Position numbers and translations under genes: made by a program | The notes under the pieces: generated by a model | What the model saw: the letters and a program-made list of their open reading frames with translations, nothing else | Told to the model about the DNA's origin: nothing | Database searches by the model: none | Assembly (NCBI GenBank): GCA_003220795.1 | Contig: QHTK01000045.1 | Span: 62,001 to 126,000, forward strand | DNA length: 64,000 nt | Source: Gemmatimonadota bacterium | GTDB lineage: Bacteria > Gemmatimonadota > Gemmatimonadetes > Gemmatimonadales > GWC2-71-9 | Direction of reading: 5' to 3' | Shown here: one piece after another, positions 1-8,755 of the stretch | Layout: the number at the start of each line of letters is the position of its first letter | Numbering within the stretch: the stretch's first letter is position 1

Positions 1-436
<436 letters not shown>

Positions 437-450
437 GGGCGATGGGCCGA

Positions 451-723
451 TCAGCTCAGGAACCGCTCGGCGAGCTGCTGCATCCGCTCGTCGCCGGCCG
501 CGCGGGCCCGATCGAGAAGGCGGCGGACATGCTCGCGCAGCCGGGGCTCGCCCCAATAGTATCCGGTGGCCTGCTCGGCGCTGGCCGTCTCGCCGGCGCG
601 GGCGGCCTCGAGCAGCGCGTCGGCGGCGGCCCGGTCGAAGTCCCGATGGCCCTTCGGTGGCAGCCCGTAGTTACGCCTGGGCGCCTCGTTGCCTGCATCC
701 TCTTTGGTGAACGCGCGCGACAT
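451..723 (-). CDS. Small conserved-looking protein, 90 aa, function unknown
   Basis: I do not recognise a characterised family for the whole protein. The N-terminus, MSRAFTKED, resembles from memory the opening of some GreA/GreB-like factors in other bacteria, but no Gre coiled coil or FKBP-like domain follows. The rest is charged and predicted helical, with a [17 protein letters not shown] segment near residues 54-70 and a helix ending in QQLAERFLS. No signal peptide or membrane segment is visible. It sits 17 bases after xerD and 14 bases before trpG, so it is probably co-transcribed. The ATG at 723 matches the compact intergenic spacing. A longer reading from 1686 in this frame is only an antisense-like fusion through xerD. 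Confidence 0.6.
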   Translation of the reverse strand: MSRAFTKEDAGNEAPRRNYGLPPKGHRDFDRAAADALLEAARAGETASAEQATGYYWGEPRLREHVRRLLDRARAAGDERMQQLAERFLS

Positions 724-740
724 GGTGCACCCCCCCCTCC

Positions 741-1649
741 TCACGCCCGGGGATGATACTGCCGATGCACGCTGCGCAGGTAGTCCCGGTCCACGTGGGT
801 GTAGAGCTGCGTCGTTGCGAGGTCGGCGTGCCCCAGCATCTCCTGGACCGCCCGCAGGTCCGCGCCGCCCTCGAGCAGATGAGTGGCGAAGCTGTGGCGC
901 AGCGTGTGGGGGGTGACCCGCTTCGTGAGCCCCGCCACTTTCGCGGCGCGCTTGATGATCGACCACGCGCCCACGCGCGACAGCGGCGTACCGCGCGCAT
1001 TGAGGAACAGGATGTTCCGTCCTTGCCCCTTGTCGAAGCGGGGCCGAATCTCGCGGACGTAGAGCGCCACCGCGCCCAGCGCGCGGCGCCCCACCGGCAC
1101 GATGCGCTCCTTCGACCCCTTCCCGAAGATCCGCACCAGCCCGTCCTCGTACAACAAATCTTGAGGCTTCACACCCACCACCTCGGACACGCGCGCCCCG
1201 GTCGCATAGGCGAACTCGAGCAGGGCCCGGTCCCGCATCGCGAGCGGCTCGTCGGTGTTCGGCGCCGCGAGCAGTCTGCCGACCTCGGGGACCGTCAGTA
1301 CCGTGGGCAGGGTGCGCCACTGCTTCGGCGATTCGAGGCGCTCGCTCGGGTCGCGCGTCGCGTGTCCTTCGCCGACCAGGAAGCGGTAGTACGTGCGGAT
1401 CGCCGAGATCTGGCGACGGATGGTGGCCGGGGCGAGGCCCAAGTCCTTGAGATCGTACACGAACTCGCGCAGCTGCGCCGCGGTAATGGCATCGGGGCGG
1501 TCGGCGCCCTTGGTCTTCGCGTGGGCGATGAGCCGCCCGACGTCGCGCAGGTAATTGGCCACGGTATTCGCGCTGTTTCCGGCCTCGAGAGCGAGGTAAT
1601 CGCGGAACGGCCCCACGTGAAATGCGTGATCGTCCGCGGTCACAACCAC
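741..1649 (-). CDS. xerD: Tyrosine recombinase XerD/XerC
   Basis: Site-specific recombinase that resolves chromosome dimers at dif with its Xer partner. The 302-residue length is typical. Residues 11-100 form the SAM-like core-binding domain; the catalytic domain follows. The full catalytic set is visible: Arg153 (GARVSE), Lys177/180 (GKGSKER), His248 and Arg251 (TPHTLRHSF), His274 (LGHADL) and the nucleophile Tyr283 (TQLYTHVD). The start is a GTG that overlaps the stop of the upstream methyltransferase-like gene by 10 bases; a second in-frame GTG lies two codons later. XerC versus XerD is not decided by sequence reading alone. It lies close to, but outside, the repeat-bounded module at 2137-8184. 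Confidence 0.9.
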   Translation of the reverse strand: MVVTADDHAFHVGPFRDYLALEAGNSANTVANYLRDVGRLIAHAKTKGADRPDAITAAQLREFVYDLKDLGLAPATIRRQISAIRTYYRFLVGEGHATRDPSERLESPKQWRTLPTVLTVPEVGRLLAAPNTDEPLAMRDRALLEFAYATGARVSEVVGVKPQDLLYEDGLVRIFGKGSKERIVPVGRRALGAVALYVREIRPRFDKGQGRNILFLNARGTPLSRVGAWSIIKRAAKVAGLTKRVTPHTLRHSFATHLLEGGADLRAVQEMLGHADLATTQLYTHVDRDYLRSVHRQYHPRA

Positions 1650-2110
1650 CGCCGTACCCGCGTCGTGTACGCCCGATAGGCGTCACCGAACTTGCGCTCG
1701 AGGTACGCCTCCTCGCGCGCGATGACCGCCCACCGGATCACGCCGAGCACCACCGGCAGCAGCAGGAGTGGCCACAGCGAGTTGATGAGCAGCGTGACGC
1801 CGGCGTAGAGGGCCGTGAGCCCGACGTACATCGGGTTGCGGGTGAAGCGATAGGGGCCCCGCACCACGAGCGCCGTGGTGGGTTGAATGGGAACCGGGCT
1901 CGTGCCGGCTCGGCGAAACAGGACGATGGCGCTCGCCGCAAGCGCAACGCCCGCGCCGGCGAAGACCCAGCCGAGCAGTATCCGAGCCCCGCCCACCGCT
2001 ACGGGTGCGGGCTTGAATCGATCCAGCGCGTACCCGATGCCGAACCCCAGCGCGTACACGATGGGCGGCGGCACCACCACGCCTGCGCTATCCGCCGAAG
2101 CATCCGCCAT
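1640..2110 (-). CDS. Isoprenylcysteine carboxyl methyltransferase-like membrane protein
   Basis: Integral membrane protein of 156 residues from the ICMT/PEMT methyltransferase superfamily. Four hydrophobic segments are apparent. The family signature is clear: GPYRFTRNPMYVG near residues 84-96 and the C-terminal REEAYLERKFGDAYRAY block, where the SAM-binding Arg-Asn-Pro and Glu-Glu residues sit. The substrate is unknown, because bacterial members methylate varied lipids or small molecules. I chose ATG 2110, preceded by AGGA about 7 bases upstream; a GTG at 2128 is in frame but has no such site. Just upstream, at 2139-2168, lies a ten-codon remnant of a dedA 3-prime end, so this gene was probably once directly downstream of dedA. 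Confidence 0.8.
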   Translation of the reverse strand: MADASADSAGVVVPPPIVYALGFGIGYALDRFKPAPVAVGGARILLGWVFAGAGVALAASAIVLFRRAGTSPVPIQPTTALVVRGPYRFTRNPMYVGLTALYAGVTLLINSLWPLLLLPVVLGVIRWAVIAREEAYLERKFGDAYRAYTTRVRRWL

Positions 2111-2136
2111 GTGGCTTCCTGTGGGCACTCAGGCGA

Positions 2137-2170
2137 TTCTAACGCCTCAGGCGGCGCCAAATCCATAGCC
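2137..2170. repeat. 34-bp direct repeat, left copy
   Basis: This 34-base segment matches 8151-8184 at 31 of 34 positions in the same orientation; mismatches are at repeat positions 10, 11 and 30. The shared core includes CAGGCGGCGCCAAATCCA. The identity stops sharply at both ends. The minus strand of this copy encodes the last nine residues of DedA and its stop codon. The copy lies between the methyltransferase-like gene and the GntP permease gene. Confidence 0.9.
2139..2168 (-). pseudogene. Ten-codon remnant of a dedA 3-prime end
   Basis: The minus strand reads LWIWRRLRR followed by TAG. The intact DedA at 8153-8755 ends LWIWRRLQR followed by TAG. The first Leu codon differs synonymously (CTA versus CTG) and one residue changes Gln to Arg. 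No DedA-like sequence continues upstream of the remnant, so it is a fragment, not a gene. It ends 28 bases before the ATG of the methyltransferase-like gene, a normal operon spacing. Confidence 0.8.
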
Positions 2171-2209
2171 GGTGGTTTCCAAGATGAAGGAGTACATTCT
2201 CTGGCGCTC

Positions 2210-3622
2210 ATGCATCCGTTACTGATCCTGCTGGTCGGCATGGCCACGATCCTCGTGGGGATCGTGGTGCTGCGCCTGAACGCGTTCCTGGCGCTGATCA
2301 CCGCCGCGATCGTGGTGAGCTTGCTTGCCCCCGGTGAGCCCGGGGTGAAGATCGCTCGCGTGGCGGAAGGCTTCGGCCGCACCGCAGGGACCATCGGGAT
2401 CGTCATCGCGCTGGCGGGGATCGCCGGTAAAGCGATGATGGACAGCGGTGCGGCGGACCGGATCGTCAGGGCGTTCCTCGCCCTGCTGGGCGAGAAGCGA
2501 GGCGCGACAGCCCTGTGCGCCACCGGCTACGTACTGTCGATCCCCGTGTTTTTCGACACGGTCTTCTATTTGCTGGTCCCCCTGGCCCGCTCGATGCACG
2601 TCCGCACCGGCCGCAACTATCTCAAGTACCTCCTGGCGATTGCGGCGGGCGCAGGGGCGACACACACGCTCGTCCCGCCCACCCCCGGACCTCTGGCGGT
2701 CGCGGGCACCTTGGGCGTAGACCTCGGCACCATGGTTCTGGTCGGCGCCGTCGTGGCGCTGCCGGCGGCCGTAGTCGGGCTGCTCGTCGCGGGGTGGGTG
2801 GACCGCCGCATGCCCGTTGTGCCGCGAGCTCCGGCCGGCATCGCCGCCCCAGCCTTGCGCGCGAGTGCCACAGAGGCGCCGGCCCCGCAGGCACTTCCCG
2901 GTCTCGTTCCCTCACTCCTGCCCATCGTCCTACCAGTGCTGCTCATTTCGTCGCACACGGTGGTCCAGTCCATGACGGCACGACCCGGCGTGCACCTGGC
3001 GATCTGGTCGGCGCTGGCCCGCTACACCGCGATCATCGGGAACCCCAACCTGGCGCTGCTCGTCGCTGCCGCGGTCGCCATGGTGGTGTACGCGCAGCAG
3101 CGCAGGGTGAGCCGGGCCGACCTCACGGAGATGGTGGACACATCCCTGATGAGCTCCGGGTTCCTCATCTTGATCATTGCGGCGAGCGGGGCGTTCGGGG
3201 TCGCGCTGCAGGCCGCGCAGATCGGGCCCGTGATCGAGCGGGCGTTCGTCGGGCAGACGGCCGCGTCGGGCACGGGCTCCGGCCTGATCTTTCTGTTCCT
3301 CGGGTTCGGGGTCGCAAGTCTGATCAAAATTGCCCAAGGTTCGAGTACCGTCGCGATGATCACGACCGCGGCGATGCTGGCCGCTATGCTGCCAGGGAAC
3401 GGCGGCGGTCTTCCCTTTCACACCGTATATGTCGCGACCGCGATTGCCAGCGGGTCGCTCGTCGGGTCGTGGATGAACGACAGCGGGTTCTGGATGTTTT
3501 CGAAGATGGGAGGAGTGACGGAGCTGGAGACCCTCAAGTCGTGGACTCCCGTGCTCGCCATCGTCGGTGTCACAGCCATGGTGACGACGCTCGTGCTCGC
3601 GCTCCTGGTGCCGCTGCGGTAG
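2210..3622 (+). CDS. GntP family gluconate/sugar-acid:H+ symporter
   Basis: Inner-membrane permease of 470 residues with roughly a dozen hydrophobic segments, matching the GntP family that imports gluconate and related aldonates or hydroxy acids. Family-typical stretches include the Thr-His-Thr-x-Val-Pro-Pro-Thr-Pro-Gly-Pro segment near residues 148-158 and NDSGFWMFSKMGG near residues 423-435. The preferred start is ATG 2210; an AAGGAG lies at 2187-2192, 17 bases away, which is long. An in-frame CTG at 2201 would sit 8 bases from it, so a nine-base-earlier start is possible. It is the first plus-strand gene of the repeat-bounded module with the dehydratase and lactonase, which points to an aldonate substrate; the exact sugar acid is inferred. 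Confidence 0.88.
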   Translation: MHPLLILLVGMATILVGIVVLRLNAFLALITAAIVVSLLAPGEPGVKIARVAEGFGRTAGTIGIVIALAGIAGKAMMDSGAADRIVRAFLALLGEKRGATALCATGYVLSIPVFFDTVFYLLVPLARSMHVRTGRNYLKYLLAIAAGAGATHTLVPPTPGPLAVAGTLGVDLGTMVLVGAVVALPAAVVGLLVAGWVDRRMPVVPRAPAGIAAPALRASATEAPAPQALPGLVPSLLPIVLPVLLISSHTVVQSMTARPGVHLAIWSALARYTAIIGNPNLALLVAAAVAMVVYAQQRRVSRADLTEMVDTSLMSSGFLILIIAASGAFGVALQAAQIGPVIERAFVGQTAASGTGSGLIFLFLGFGVASLIKIAQGSSTVAMITTAAMLAAMLPGNGGGLPFHTVYVATAIASGSLVGSWMNDSGFWMFSKMGGVTELETLKSWTPVLAIVGVTAMVTTLVLALLVPLR

Positions 3623-3655
3623 CGAGTGCTGAAAACCACCTGAGAGTCGTGCGCG

Positions 3656-4972
3656 TCATTTGATTGGACGCCCTGAAGGGCGCCCTCGGCTGTCTTCATC
3701 ATGCGGCGTCAGCACGGAACGGCCCGATCGGTCGGCCGCGATCGTGAAGTGCGCCACGCGCCGCCCGAGCAGTTGCCCGGCCTCGATGTCAAACCGGTAA
3801 TGGATGCCGCCGTACATGCGCGATAGCCCCGCCTCGATGACCATCGCGTCCAATTGCTTGCGCTGTGCCGGGAAGAAGGTCCTCAGCACCTCCGCGGCCG
3901 ATGATGAGAGGCAGCTGTGCCCCGAGGGATAGGACGGGTGGTTGGGCTTCCCGACCGCGGCAACGACCGTGATCGCGTGGTCCGCCTGCCAGGGCCGGAT
4001 GAGCCAGTACGTCTCCTTCGCGTCCCAGCAACCGATCTGGGCGTCGAACATCGTCGCGCTGAGCAACGCGTAGAGATGCGTCGCCCGGCGCTCGGAGAAG
4101 GGCTGTTGATTGATGCCGTCCGTCGCCTGCTGGATCCAGAACCCCGACGTGGTGGGGGTGCCCGCGGCCAGCGCCCAGAACGTGGCGATGTCCAGCTGCG
4201 CCTGCGTGCGCGTATCGGAGATCGCGCGGATTTCCCTCAGCCCTGCAAGGAACGCCGTGGACCCGAACGCCGGCGGGGGAGCCGACCGAAACTGGCTCGC
4301 GGAGGTCAGGAACCAGGGGCGCACCCCCGGCAACGACCCGCCCGCGACCGCCGGGGGCGTCGCTTCGCTGAACCACAGCCCGGCCCCCACCGGAATGGTG
4401 CCCGCGAACGGCGCGGTGAAGCCATCGGCCCTGGCGCGCGTCACGATGGCGGCGCCCACCCCGCGGCCGATCGTTTCGCCGCGCACAAACGCGTCGTGCG
4501 ACGCGGCGGAAGCTGTGTTTCTCTGCGTCGTCACCATGTCTTCAAGGGCCTGAGCCTGAGTGGGAAACAGGTAGGTCAGTACCACCGCCGATGCGCCGGC
4601 GACAGCGCCGCGATCGGATTCAGGACCGCTCCGCCCGCCGCCCCCGGTCTCGTCGTCGCCATCATCGTCGCCGTGCCTGGCGTGCGTGACGCCTTCGGCC
4701 TGCTGCACCGCCAGATACTGTGCTACGCCGACGAGGGAGTAGGCGCGAGTCGCGACCGTGGGAGACAGGTTCGCTTGCATGACGAGGTGGGCCGCGGTCC
4801 CCTGCCATCCCGGACTTGCCAAACCCTCCGTAGAGGAGACGCCGTTGCGCGACGCGGCGAGGGACCCGCTGGGTCCCACAGGGTTCGCGTCGGGCTGACA
4901 GGCCAAAAGGGGCGCGACGACGGCCGCAACTGCCAATAAGCCGTGGTGTGAGACAGTTGAATGAAGTCGCAT
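3656..4972 (-). CDS. Vanadium-haloperoxidase/PAP2-like lipoprotein
   Basis: Secreted lipoprotein of 438 residues in the PAP2/haloperoxidase superfamily, which hydrolyses phosphate esters or, with bound vanadate, oxidises halides. Residues 1-25 form a signal peptide ending in a lipobox (PLLAC, Cys25). All three active-site motifs are present near the C-terminus: K319-x6-R326-P327, PSGH at 349-352, and S384-R385-x5-H391-x3-D395. The domain before them is long and helical, as in bacterial haloperoxidase-like proteins. The ATG at 4972 follows GGAGG by 7 bases; longer starts up to 5086 would bury the signal peptide. It is divergent from the dehydratase gene and convergent with gntP. Phosphatase and haloperoxidase cannot be separated by motif; its link to sugar-acid use is unexplained. 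Confidence 0.82.
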   Translation of the reverse strand: MRLHSTVSHHGLLAVAAVVAPLLACQPDANPVGPSGSLAASRNGVSSTEGLASPGWQGTAAHLVMQANLSPTVATRAYSLVGVAQYLAVQQAEGVTHARHGDDDGDDETGGGGRSGPESDRGAVAGASAVVLTYLFPTQAQALEDMVTTQRNTASAASHDAFVRGETIGRGVGAAIVTRARADGFTAPFAGTIPVGAGLWFSEATPPAVAGGSLPGVRPWFLTSASQFRSAPPPAFGSTAFLAGLREIRAISDTRTQAQLDIATFWALAAGTPTTSGFWIQQATDGINQQPFSERRATHLYALLSATMFDAQIGCWDAKETYWLIRPWQADHAITVVAAVGKPNHPSYPSGHSCLSSSAAEVLRTFFPAQRKQLDAMVIEAGLSRMYGGIHYRFDIEAGQLLGRRVAHFTIAADRSGRSVLTPHDEDSRGRPSGRPIK

Positions 4973-5163
4973 GTGTCGCCTCCGCACGGTGGAAAGGCGC
5001 CGATGGTCCGGCGATCTCGACGTCGGGTGGCGTCGCGTGGCGACGCCAGAACGAAGGCGAGAGGGCCAACGCGAATGCGAGGCCATCGAAGAGGCGTCAA
5101 TATATGAAACGTTACCGGCGAGCGCTAGAATGAGTGTGACTCGGCTTGGGAGGAGTTAGCGTT
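4973..5163. promoter_or_regulatory. Divergent intergenic region between the lipoprotein and dehydratase genes
   Basis: This 191-base gap must hold promoters for two divergent genes. On the plus strand a TAGAAT at 5126-5131 could be a -10 box for the dehydratase, but no convincing -35 lies 16-18 bases upstream. On the minus strand a TTGACG at about 5093-5098 could be a -35 box, with a poor -10 partner. A strong Shine-Dalgarno, GGGAGGAG, occupies 5148-5155. No clear operator palindrome is visible. The promoter calls are weak. Confidence 0.35.
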
Positions 5164-7170
5164 GTGAACATGCACGACAAGCTCGTTGCGCCGCCGCTCG
5201 ATGCAGTGCTCGGCTCGGCGAGCGCTGTGGCCGCCGGCCGGCTCGCGGGTGCAGGACCGGCGGGCCGGCTCCCCCTCACGCCCGACATGCTGCGCGAGGA
5301 GCCGAGCGGCAACGTCTTCGGCCTGACGCAGAACGTCGGGATGGGCTGGAGCCCGGCATCCCTCGACGGCCCGCAGTACGTCATCGTAAGCACCCATGGC
5401 GGCCTGCGGAGCGAGGACGGTAGCCCCGTGGCGCTGGGATACCACACCGGGCACTGGGAGATCGGGTTGCTGGTCCGGGCAGCGGCCGAAACGCTCCGCG
5501 CGGCGGGAGCGATCCCCTTTGCGGCGTACTGCAGCGACCCGTGCGACGGCCGCACGCAGGGGACCACGGGGATGTTCGACAGCCTGCCCTATCGCAACGA
5601 CGCGGCGGTCGTGATGCGCCGCCTGATCCGCTCCCTTCCCACCGGGTCGGGCGTCATGGGTGTCGCCACCTGCGACAAGGGTCTGCCCGCGACGATGCTC
5701 GCGCTCGCCGGATGCGGGGAGCTGCCCGGCGTCATCGTTCCCGGTGGCGTGACCCTGCCGGCGGTCGGGGGCGAGGACGCGGGCCAGGTGCAGAGCCTGG
5801 GCGCCCGCTTCGCGCGGGACCTGGTGAGCCTGGACTACGCGGCCACGATGGGGTGCCGCGCCTGCGGCTCCGCGGGCGGCGGATGTCAGTTCCTGGGGAC
5901 CGCGGCGACGTCGCAGGTCGTGGCAGAGGCGCTCGGGTTGGCCCTGCCGCACAGCGCGCTCGCGCCGTCCGGTGAGCCGGTATGGCTCGAGCTGGGCACC
6001 CGCTCGGGCCTAGCCCTGCTGCGGCTTCACGCGCTCGCGATTCCGATCAAGCGGATCCTGAGTCAACACGCGCTCGAGAACGCCATGCTGGTGCACGCGG
6101 CGTTCGGTGGGTCGACCAACCTGGTGCTGCACATTCCGGCGATTGCGCACGCGGCGGGGCTCCGACCGCCCACGGTGGACGACTGGAGCCGCGTCAATCG
6201 CGCCACGCCGCGCCTGGTCGATGCTCTGCCGAACGGCCCGCGCGGCCATCCTACCGTGCAGGTCTTCATGGCCGGGGGTGTGCCCGAAGTGATGCTGCAC
6301 TTGCGCCGGATGGGCCTGCTGCACGGCGACGTGCTCACGGCGACGGGCGACACGCTCGACGCGACGCTCGACTGGTGGGCGGCGAGCGACCGGCGTCGAG
6401 TGGCGCGGGCGCGGCTCGCCGCGGCGGCGGCGGTCGCTCCCGACGACGTCATCATGGGTCCGGACGCCGCGCGCCGCGCCGGGCTGACCAGCACCGTCGT
6501 CTTCCCGGTCGGAAACCTGGCACCCGAGGGGGCGGTGATCAAAGCCACCGCGCTCGACCCCTCCGTTGTGGGCGACAATCAGCTATACCGCCACCGTGGC
6601 CCCGCGCGCGTGTTCGTCGACGAGCGAGACGCGATCCGTGCCGTGAAAGGCGCGACCGAGCGGCCGATTCAACCGGGCGACGTGATCGTGCTGATCGGCA
6701 CGGGGCCGTCGGGCACGGGGATGCAGGAGACTGCGCAGATCACCACGGCGCTCAGGTACCTCCCCTGGGGGAAGCACGTCGCGCTCCTCACCGACGGCCG
6801 TTTTTCCGGGTTCTCGAGCGGCGCGTGTGTAGGCCACATCGGACCGGAGGCGCTGCACGGCGGCCCGATCGGGCGGGTGCGCGACGATGACTTGATCGAG
6901 ATCGTGATCGACCGCGCCACGCTCACGGGTTCGGTCGACCTCGTGGGAGCCGCCGGCCAGCCGCTCGACACGGCCGCGTGCGCCGCGCTGCTCGAGCAAC
7001 GGAGCCCGCACCCCGGGCTCGCGCCCCACCCCGCCCTGCCGGCGGACACCCGCCTGTGGGCGGCGCTGCAGCGGGCGAGCGGCGGAACGTGGGCCGGCTG
7101 CGTGTACGACGTCGATCGGATCGTGGCGGCGCTCGAGGCAGGTCTCAACCTCACCAAGGAGGTGAAGTGA
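5164..7170 (+). CDS. YjhG/YagF-type aldonate (D-xylonate) dehydratase, IlvD/Edd family
   Basis: Iron-sulfur dehydratase of 668 residues that removes water from a sugar acid to give the 2-keto-3-deoxy acid. Length and sequence fit the YjhG/YagF branch (about 655 residues) rather than IlvD or Edd. Cluster cysteines are visible at about Cys127 (CSDPCDG), Cys170 (ATCDKG) and Cys241 (GGGCQFLG). The C-terminal half carries the TDGRFSG motif near residue 540. The start is GTG 5164, 8 bases after GGGAGGAG; an ATG two codons later is possible and a TTG at 5146 would overlap the ribosome site. Its stop overlaps the lactonase start by 4 bases. Substrate assignment to xylonate or a similar pentonate or hexonate is family-based. 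Confidence 0.88.
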   Translation: MNMHDKLVAPPLDAVLGSASAVAAGRLAGAGPAGRLPLTPDMLREEPSGNVFGLTQNVGMGWSPASLDGPQYVIVSTHGGLRSEDGSPVALGYHTGHWEIGLLVRAAAETLRAAGAIPFAAYCSDPCDGRTQGTTGMFDSLPYRNDAAVVMRRLIRSLPTGSGVMGVATCDKGLPATMLALAGCGELPGVIVPGGVTLPAVGGEDAGQVQSLGARFARDLVSLDYAATMGCRACGSAGGGCQFLGTAATSQVVAEALGLALPHSALAPSGEPVWLELGTRSGLALLRLHALAIPIKRILSQHALENAMLVHAAFGGSTNLVLHIPAIAHAAGLRPPTVDDWSRVNRATPRLVDALPNGPRGHPTVQVFMAGGVPEVMLHLRRMGLLHGDVLTATGDTLDATLDWWAASDRRRVARARLAAAAAVAPDDVIMGPDAARRAGLTSTVVFPVGNLAPEGAVIKATALDPSVVGDNQLYRHRGPARVFVDERDAIRAVKGATERPIQPGDVIVLIGTGPSGTGMQETAQITTALRYLPWGKHVALLTDGRFSGFSSGACVGHIGPEALHGGPIGRVRDDDLIEIVIDRATLTGSVDLVGAAGQPLDTAACAALLEQRSPHPGLAPHPALPADTRLWAALQRASGGTWAGCVYDVDRIVAALEAGLNLTKEVK

Positions 7171-8156
7171 TCTCGCTGCTACTGGTGCTCGCACAGGCAG
7201 CCGGCGCGGTTCAAGGCGATCCTTCGATCGTCGCGCCGGGCGCCAAGCTGGAGCGGCTGTTCGGCGACGGGTTCTTCACCGAGGGTCCCGCGCAGGCGCC
7301 CGACGGCTCGGTCTATTTCTCGGACATCACCTTCGTCAAGGCATCCGGGTATCAGGCGGGCCACATCTGGCGCTGGGATCCGCGGACCGGGACCGCCACC
7401 GTATTCCGCTCGCCGAGCGGGATGTCCAACGGGATCGTGTTCGACGAGCAAGACCGCCTGGTCGTCGCGGAGGGAGCGGGGTTCGGCGGTCGCCGCATCA
7501 CCCGGACCGACATGAAAACCGGCAAGAGCTGGATCATCGCCGGGCTCTACAACGGCCGACCGTTCAATTCTCCGAATGATCTGGTGATCGATGCGCGCGG
7601 GCGTATCTACTTCACCGACCCGCGCTACTCGGGGCACGAGCCGGTCGAGCAGCCGGTGCAAGGGGTGTACCGTATCGATCCGGACGGACGGGTCTCGCTG
7701 GTGGCGGCCAACGCCGGCAAGCCGAACGGTATCGCCGTGTCTCCCGATCAGGCCACGCTGTACGTCGCCTCAATCGATAACGGATCGTTCGACGAGAATC
7801 TGTCGCCGGAGACGCCGACCCTGCCCGGACGCATGGCGCTGCTCGCGTACGACCTGGCGCCGGACGGCTCGGCGAAATTCCGCCGCACCGTGGTGGATTT
7901 TTCGCCGGGCGTCGGGCCCGACGGGATCGGCGTCGACCGGGACGGCAACATCTATTGCGCGATTCCGGGTCGCGACCGACCGGGCATCCACGTCTACTCT
8001 CCGGCTGGGACGGAGCTGGCCTATATCCCGACGCCGGAGACGCCGACGAATGTAAGGTTCGGCCGCGGGGCGGATAAACAGACGTTGTTCATTACGGCGG
8101 GGAAGAGTCTGTACCGGATTAACGTGGAGCGCAGCGGGTACCACCCGGGCTTCTAA
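7167..8156 (+). CDS. SMP-30/gluconolactonase family lactonase, probably exported
   Basis: Six-bladed beta-propeller hydrolase of 329 residues that opens sugar lactones to the acids used by the dehydratase next door. Metal-site residues of the family are recognisable: Glu39 (TEGP), Asn137 (SPNDLVID), Asn187 (PNGIAV) and an Asp in the later GPDGIGVD blade. The N-terminus, [17 protein letters not shown], looks like a short signal peptide, which would place lactone opening in the periplasm ahead of GntP import. GTG 7167 overlaps the dehydratase TGA as GTGA, with AAGGAGG at 7156-7162. Its stop codon lies inside the right 34-bp repeat and overlaps the dedA stop by 4 bases, convergently. Confidence 0.87.
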   Translation: MISLLLVLAQAAGAVQGDPSIVAPGAKLERLFGDGFFTEGPAQAPDGSVYFSDITFVKASGYQAGHIWRWDPRTGTATVFRSPSGMSNGIVFDEQDRLVVAEGAGFGGRRITRTDMKTGKSWIIAGLYNGRPFNSPNDLVIDARGRIYFTDPRYSGHEPVEQPVQGVYRIDPDGRVSLVAANAGKPNGIAVSPDQATLYVASIDNGSFDENLSPETPTLPGRMALLAYDLAPDGSAKFRRTVVDFSPGVGPDGIGVDRDGNIYCAIPGRDRPGIHVYSPAGTELAYIPTPETPTNVRFGRGADKQTLFITAGKSLYRINVERSGYHPGF

Positions 8157-8184
8157 CGCTGCAGGCGGCGCCAAATCCACAGCC
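8151..8184. repeat. 34-bp direct repeat, right copy
   Basis: Matches 2137-2170 at 31 of 34 positions. This copy contains the stop codon of the SMP-30 gene on the plus strand and the last nine codons plus stop of dedA on the minus strand. Beyond 8184 the dedA reading frame continues with no counterpart at the left copy, so this copy is the one joined to the intact gene. Confidence 0.9.
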
Positions 8185-8755
8185 CGAGGCCCAACACCGC
8201 CGCGAGCGCGACGACGGCCAGGGCGCCGTTGACGCGCGCGACCATTCGCAGGACCGCGTCCAGGTTCGTACCCAGCGCGGTCACCAGGTACGTGAGGAGC
8301 CCGTACCACAGTGCCGACGCGAGCGCCAGCGGGAGGAGTGCCCGCACCGGCGGGACGCCGGCGATCCCCGCGAACGGCATCACGACGCCGCGCCACACCG
8401 GAAGCAGCCGGCTCAGGAAGATCCCGTAGGTTCCGTGGCGACGATACTCTCGTTCGATATGCCCCATGGCGTGCTCGGAGAGCAGGCGCCGTCCGAGCTT
8501 CCCCTGGAAAAATGGCCGGCCGAACCGGTGGGAGGCGAAATAGACGACCGCCCCGGAGCCGACGTTGGCGGTCCACGTGAGCCCAAAGACGGCCCACGGA
8601 TCGAGCGTCCCCCGCCCCGCCAGGAACGCGCCGAGCGCGACGGCGGTGTCGGCGGGAACGGGCGGGAAAATATTCTCGAGGGCGGCGAAGGTGGCGACCA
8701 GCGCGTACAGCGGGCCCGGTGGGAGGGCTTCGAGCCAGTGGACGAGATCGCTCAC
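8153..8755 (-). CDS. dedA: DedA family membrane protein
   Basis: Polytopic inner-membrane protein of 200 residues in the DedA/VTT (SNARE-associated Golgi protein) superfamily, whose members move undecaprenyl phosphate or phosphatidylethanolamine across the membrane. Visible motifs are LENIFPPVPADT near residues 27-38, with the conserved Glu and Pro-Pro, and the LSRLLPVWRGVVMPFAGIAG segment near residues 114-133 holding the conserved Arg-x3-Pro. The GTG at 8755 overlaps the ispF TGA as GTGA. The last nine codons form the right copy of the 34-bp repeat and are duplicated at 2139-2168. It is the last gene of the 35-gene minus-strand run that begins at nuoA. Confidence 0.87.
   Translation of the reverse strand: MSDLVHWLEALPPGPLYALVATFAALENIFPPVPADTAVALGAFLAGRGTLDPWAVFGLTWTANVGSGAVVYFASHRFGRPFFQGKLGRRLLSEHAMGHIEREYRRHGTYGIFLSRLLPVWRGVVMPFAGIAGVPPVRALLPLALASALWYGLLTYLVTALGTNLDAVLRMVARVNGALAVVALAAVLGLGLWIWRRLQR

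Larger units (their letters stand above)
2137..8150. mobile_element. Putative integrated sugar-acid catabolic island bounded by 34-bp direct repeats
   Basis: The segment from the left repeat up to the right repeat is 6,014 bases and contains four genes: gntP-like permease, haloperoxidase-like lipoprotein, YjhG-type dehydratase and SMP-30 lactonase. The repeats flank exactly this module, and the right copy is the 3-prime end of dedA. Recombination between the copies would delete the module and leave an intact dedA ending 28 bases before the methyltransferase-like gene. No integrase or transposase lies inside, so the mechanism is unknown: Xer-type or other integration at a gene 3-prime end, or repeat-mediated homologous recombination. 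Calling it an island is inference; the repeats themselves are directly seen. Confidence 0.5.

Noticed and set aside
451-1686. A 411-codon minus-strand frame joining most of the xerD region to the 90-residue gene
   Set aside because: Across 741-1649 it runs out of frame with the complete xerD; only its last 90 codons look real and they have their own ATG at 723.
3668-3690. GC-rich hairpin near the end of the lipoprotein gene, considered as a terminator
   Set aside because: It is inside the coding region and is not followed by a T-run.
2137-8184. The repeat-bounded module as a prophage or transposon
   Set aside because: No integrase, transposase, phage structural gene or terminal inverted repeat is inside; only the direct repeats support mobility.
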